NCBI GenBank assembly: GCA_007570945.1
Contig: RKSH01000222.1
Span: forward strand, 1 to 23,305
Length of the DNA stretch: 23,305 bases
Origin: Gammaproteobacteria bacterium
GTDB taxonomy: Bacteria > Pseudomonadota > Gammaproteobacteria > Arenicellales > Spongiicolonaceae
Direction of reading: 5' to 3'
The notes beneath the pieces are model-generated. The model searched no databases. It worked only from the letters and a program-made list of their open reading frames with translations, and had not been told where the DNA came from. The translations under genes and the position numbers were made by a program. Below, piece after piece: positions 21,826 through 23,305 of the stretch. Within the stretch, counting starts at the first letter, position 1. Every line of letters starts with the position of its first letter.

Positions 21826-23305
21826 ATGACTTTATTTCAATACATCAGGGCGTTGAATGCGAACCTGCGCACCGGGAGCGCCAGCGAGGGCTCTCACCGC
21901 CCGGCGTTGGTGGAATTGCTGGAAACCGAGAAGGGCGTTCGTGCCGTCAATGAGCCGGCCCAAATTGCCGGCAATGCACCGGATATTGAGGTCATTCGCG
22001 GCGCCAGCGTCATTGGGTTTATTGAGACCAAGGACATTGGGGCAAACCTGGACGTTGAAAAGGCCGGCGAGCAGTTGACGCGGTACCGTGATGCTTTTCC
22101 CAATCTTCTGCTGACCGATTATCTGGAATGGATTTGGTTTGTGGACGGTGCAGAAAAAGAAAGGGTCTGCATTGCGCGCATGGTCAAAGGAAAAATTAAA
22201 CTCGATGATGGCGCCGAAAAGAAATGGAGCGAATTTGCGGGTAATTTTCTGGCATGGAAAATGCCGTCGGTCGCGGCGCCGCAGGAATTGGCGAAGCACC
22301 TTGCCGGAAAAACCCGCCAACTTAAAGCGGTGACTCTTGCCCTGCTGAAAGAGGGCGACAGGGAAATCAGCGCGCAGCACAAGACTTTTTGCCAATATCT
22401 TGTGCCGGATATCAGCGCAGAGGAGTTCTCCGATATGTTCGCGCAAACGATTTCCCACGGTATTTTTACCGCGCGCTGCTTTGGCAGAACCGGGGAAATT
22501 TTTGCCCGCACCAGGACCGAAACCTTGATTCCAGAAAGCAATCCTTTGCTGCGGGAATTTTTTCACCATATCACCGGCCCGAATTTGTCCCCGGACCTGG
22601 CCAGGCTGGTGGACAGCATCACCGATTTCCTCAGCCGGGTGGATATGCGCTCCATCCTCGAGACGCAGGCGCGCAAGGCGGGGTTTGAGGATCCGGTGTT
22701 TCATTTTTATGAAACTTTTCTCGCCGCCTACGATCCTAAACTGCGCGAGCGGCGCGGCGTTTATTACACGCCGGCGCCGGTGGTGGATTTCATCGTGCGC
22801 GGCGTGGATGAAATTTTGCGCACTCGGTTTAGGCGCGCCGCCGGCCTTGCCGACACCAAAACTTTAATTCTTGACCCCGCCGTCGGCACCGCCGCTTTTC
22901 TGCGCCGGGTGGTGGAAATTATCCGGCAAACCGTGCTGCGGCAGGGGCGGGGCGGAGTGTGGAGCGGGTATGTGAAAGACCATCTTCTGCCGAGAATTTT
23001 CGGTTTTGAGTTGATGATGGCGCCGTACACCGTGGCGCATCTGAAACTCGCTCTGCAACTGAGGGAGAGCAACTATGAATTCGGCAAGCGGGAGCGCCTA
23101 CAGATTTTTCTCACCAACACGCTGGACCAGTTGCAGAACGAAAGCGGCCAGTTGATGTCGCAGTGGCTGGTGGACGAAGCCAAGGATGCGGAAGCGGTTA
23201 AAAACGAGAAGCCGGTGATGGTGGTGCTCGGCAATCCGCCGTATTCCGGGGAATCCGCCACCCGCAGTCAATGGTCCAAGGACTTAATCGCCGAGTACAA
23301 AAAAG
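21826..23305 (+). CDS. Type ISP-like restriction-modification enzyme, N-terminal part (cut by window end)
   Basis: The frame is open from ATG 21826 to the window end (493 codons), so the protein is incomplete; relatives reach about 1000 residues. The N-terminal domain has a PD-(D/E)xK-type nuclease pattern: Pro52-Asp53, then Glu67-Thr-Lys69 in GFIETKDIGANLD, followed by EQLTRYRDAFPNLLLTDYLEW. A helical linker follows (FAQTISHGIFTARC, FHFYETFLAAYDPKLRERRG). The N6-adenine methyltransferase part then begins with YYTP (313-316), motif I DPAVGTAAFL (350-359), GFELMMAPYTVAHLKLAL and motif IV NPPY (470-473). There is no SF2 helicase between nuclease and methylase as in true type ISP enzymes, so it is a helicase-less, type IIG-like single chain. 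GC content is clearly lower than in the preceding gene, suggesting transfer. Confidence 0.88.
   Translation, partial: MTLFQYIRALNANLRTGSASEGSHRPALVELLETEKGVRAVNEPAQIAGNAPDIEVIRGASVIGFIETKDIGANLDVEKAGEQLTRYRDAFPNLLLTDYLEWIWFVDGAEKERVCIARMVKGKIKLDDGAEKKWSEFAGNFLAWKMPSVAAPQELAKHLAGKTRQLKAVTLALLKEGDREISAQHKTFCQYLVPDISAEEFSDMFAQTISHGIFTARCFGRTGEIFARTRTETLIPESNPLLREFFHHITGPNLSPDLARLVDSITDFLSRVDMRSILETQARKAGFEDPVFHFYETFLAAYDPKLRERRGVYYTPAPVVDFIVRGVDEILRTRFRRAAGLADTKTLILDPAVGTAAFLRRVVEIIRQTVLRQGRGGVWSGYVKDHLLPRIFGFELMMAPYTVAHLKLALQLRESNYEFGKRERLQIFLTNTLDQLQNESGQLMSQWLVDEAKDAEAVKNEKPVMVVLGNPPYSGESATRSQWSKDLIAEYKK

Noticed and set aside
21832..22704. Reverse-strand open frame of 290 codons opposite the type ISP-like gene
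   Set aside because: The forward frame carries PD-(D/E)xK and methylase motifs without interruption to the window end; the reverse product shows no family features.

Overview
The window looks like the chromosome of a high-GC gammaproteobacterium, probably a marine or host-associated one. The evidence is the set of housekeeping genes recognised from their proteins: mpl, djlA, yggX, rnd, dsbA next to a cytochrome c5-type gene, and a nadK-recN pair beside hrcA. Two bacterial tRNA genes carry an encoded CCA end. Most genes are GC-rich (a 60-base spot count in hrcA gives 67%). Two stretches are clearly poorer in GC: the helicase gene at about 8700-11320 (53% in one 60-base count) and the restriction-modification gene from 21826 (45% in one count). 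These are the accessory parts. The species cannot be named from what is visible.

Layout. Positions 1-4004 hold a forward operon: the 3' part of a PotA-like ATPase, two PotB/PotC-like permeases, and a short MetE-type methyltransferase, joined by stop/start overlaps. Converging on it (4001-7068, reverse) is nadK-recN-acetyltransferase. Forward hrcA (7190-8221) converges on reverse yggX (8224-8514), and the two share one hairpin terminator. At 8594 a short reading frame that looks like the start of an A-type iron-sulfur carrier (ErpA/IscA) breaks off and runs into a helicase IV-like gene with an inserted nuclease-like domain. An ATP-grasp ligase gene follows with a 4-base overlap. Then come tRNA-Asn (reverse), a membrane-anchored cytochrome c5-type protein (reverse), tRNA-Arg (forward), and a reverse operon of a membrane protein, mpl and dsbA. 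From 15884 forward come rnd, a universal stress protein and djlA. Reverse glycerate 2-kinase (18699-20003) diverges from a forward DmdC-like acyl-CoA dehydrogenase (20092-21822). Three bases after its stop begins a type ISP-like restriction-modification enzyme that runs off the right end.

How the genes may fit together. The transporter and MetE-type enzyme probably form one uptake-and-methyl-transfer unit with an unknown methyl donor. HrcA, YggX, RecN, DjlA, DsbA and the stress protein are ordinary stress, repair and folding functions. The helicase-nuclease and the type ISP enzyme are candidate DNA-defence genes placed among housekeeping genes, with no integrase or transposase in view. No gene-free stretch exceeds about 120 bases, and no CRISPR array, rRNA, insertion sequence or origin was seen.
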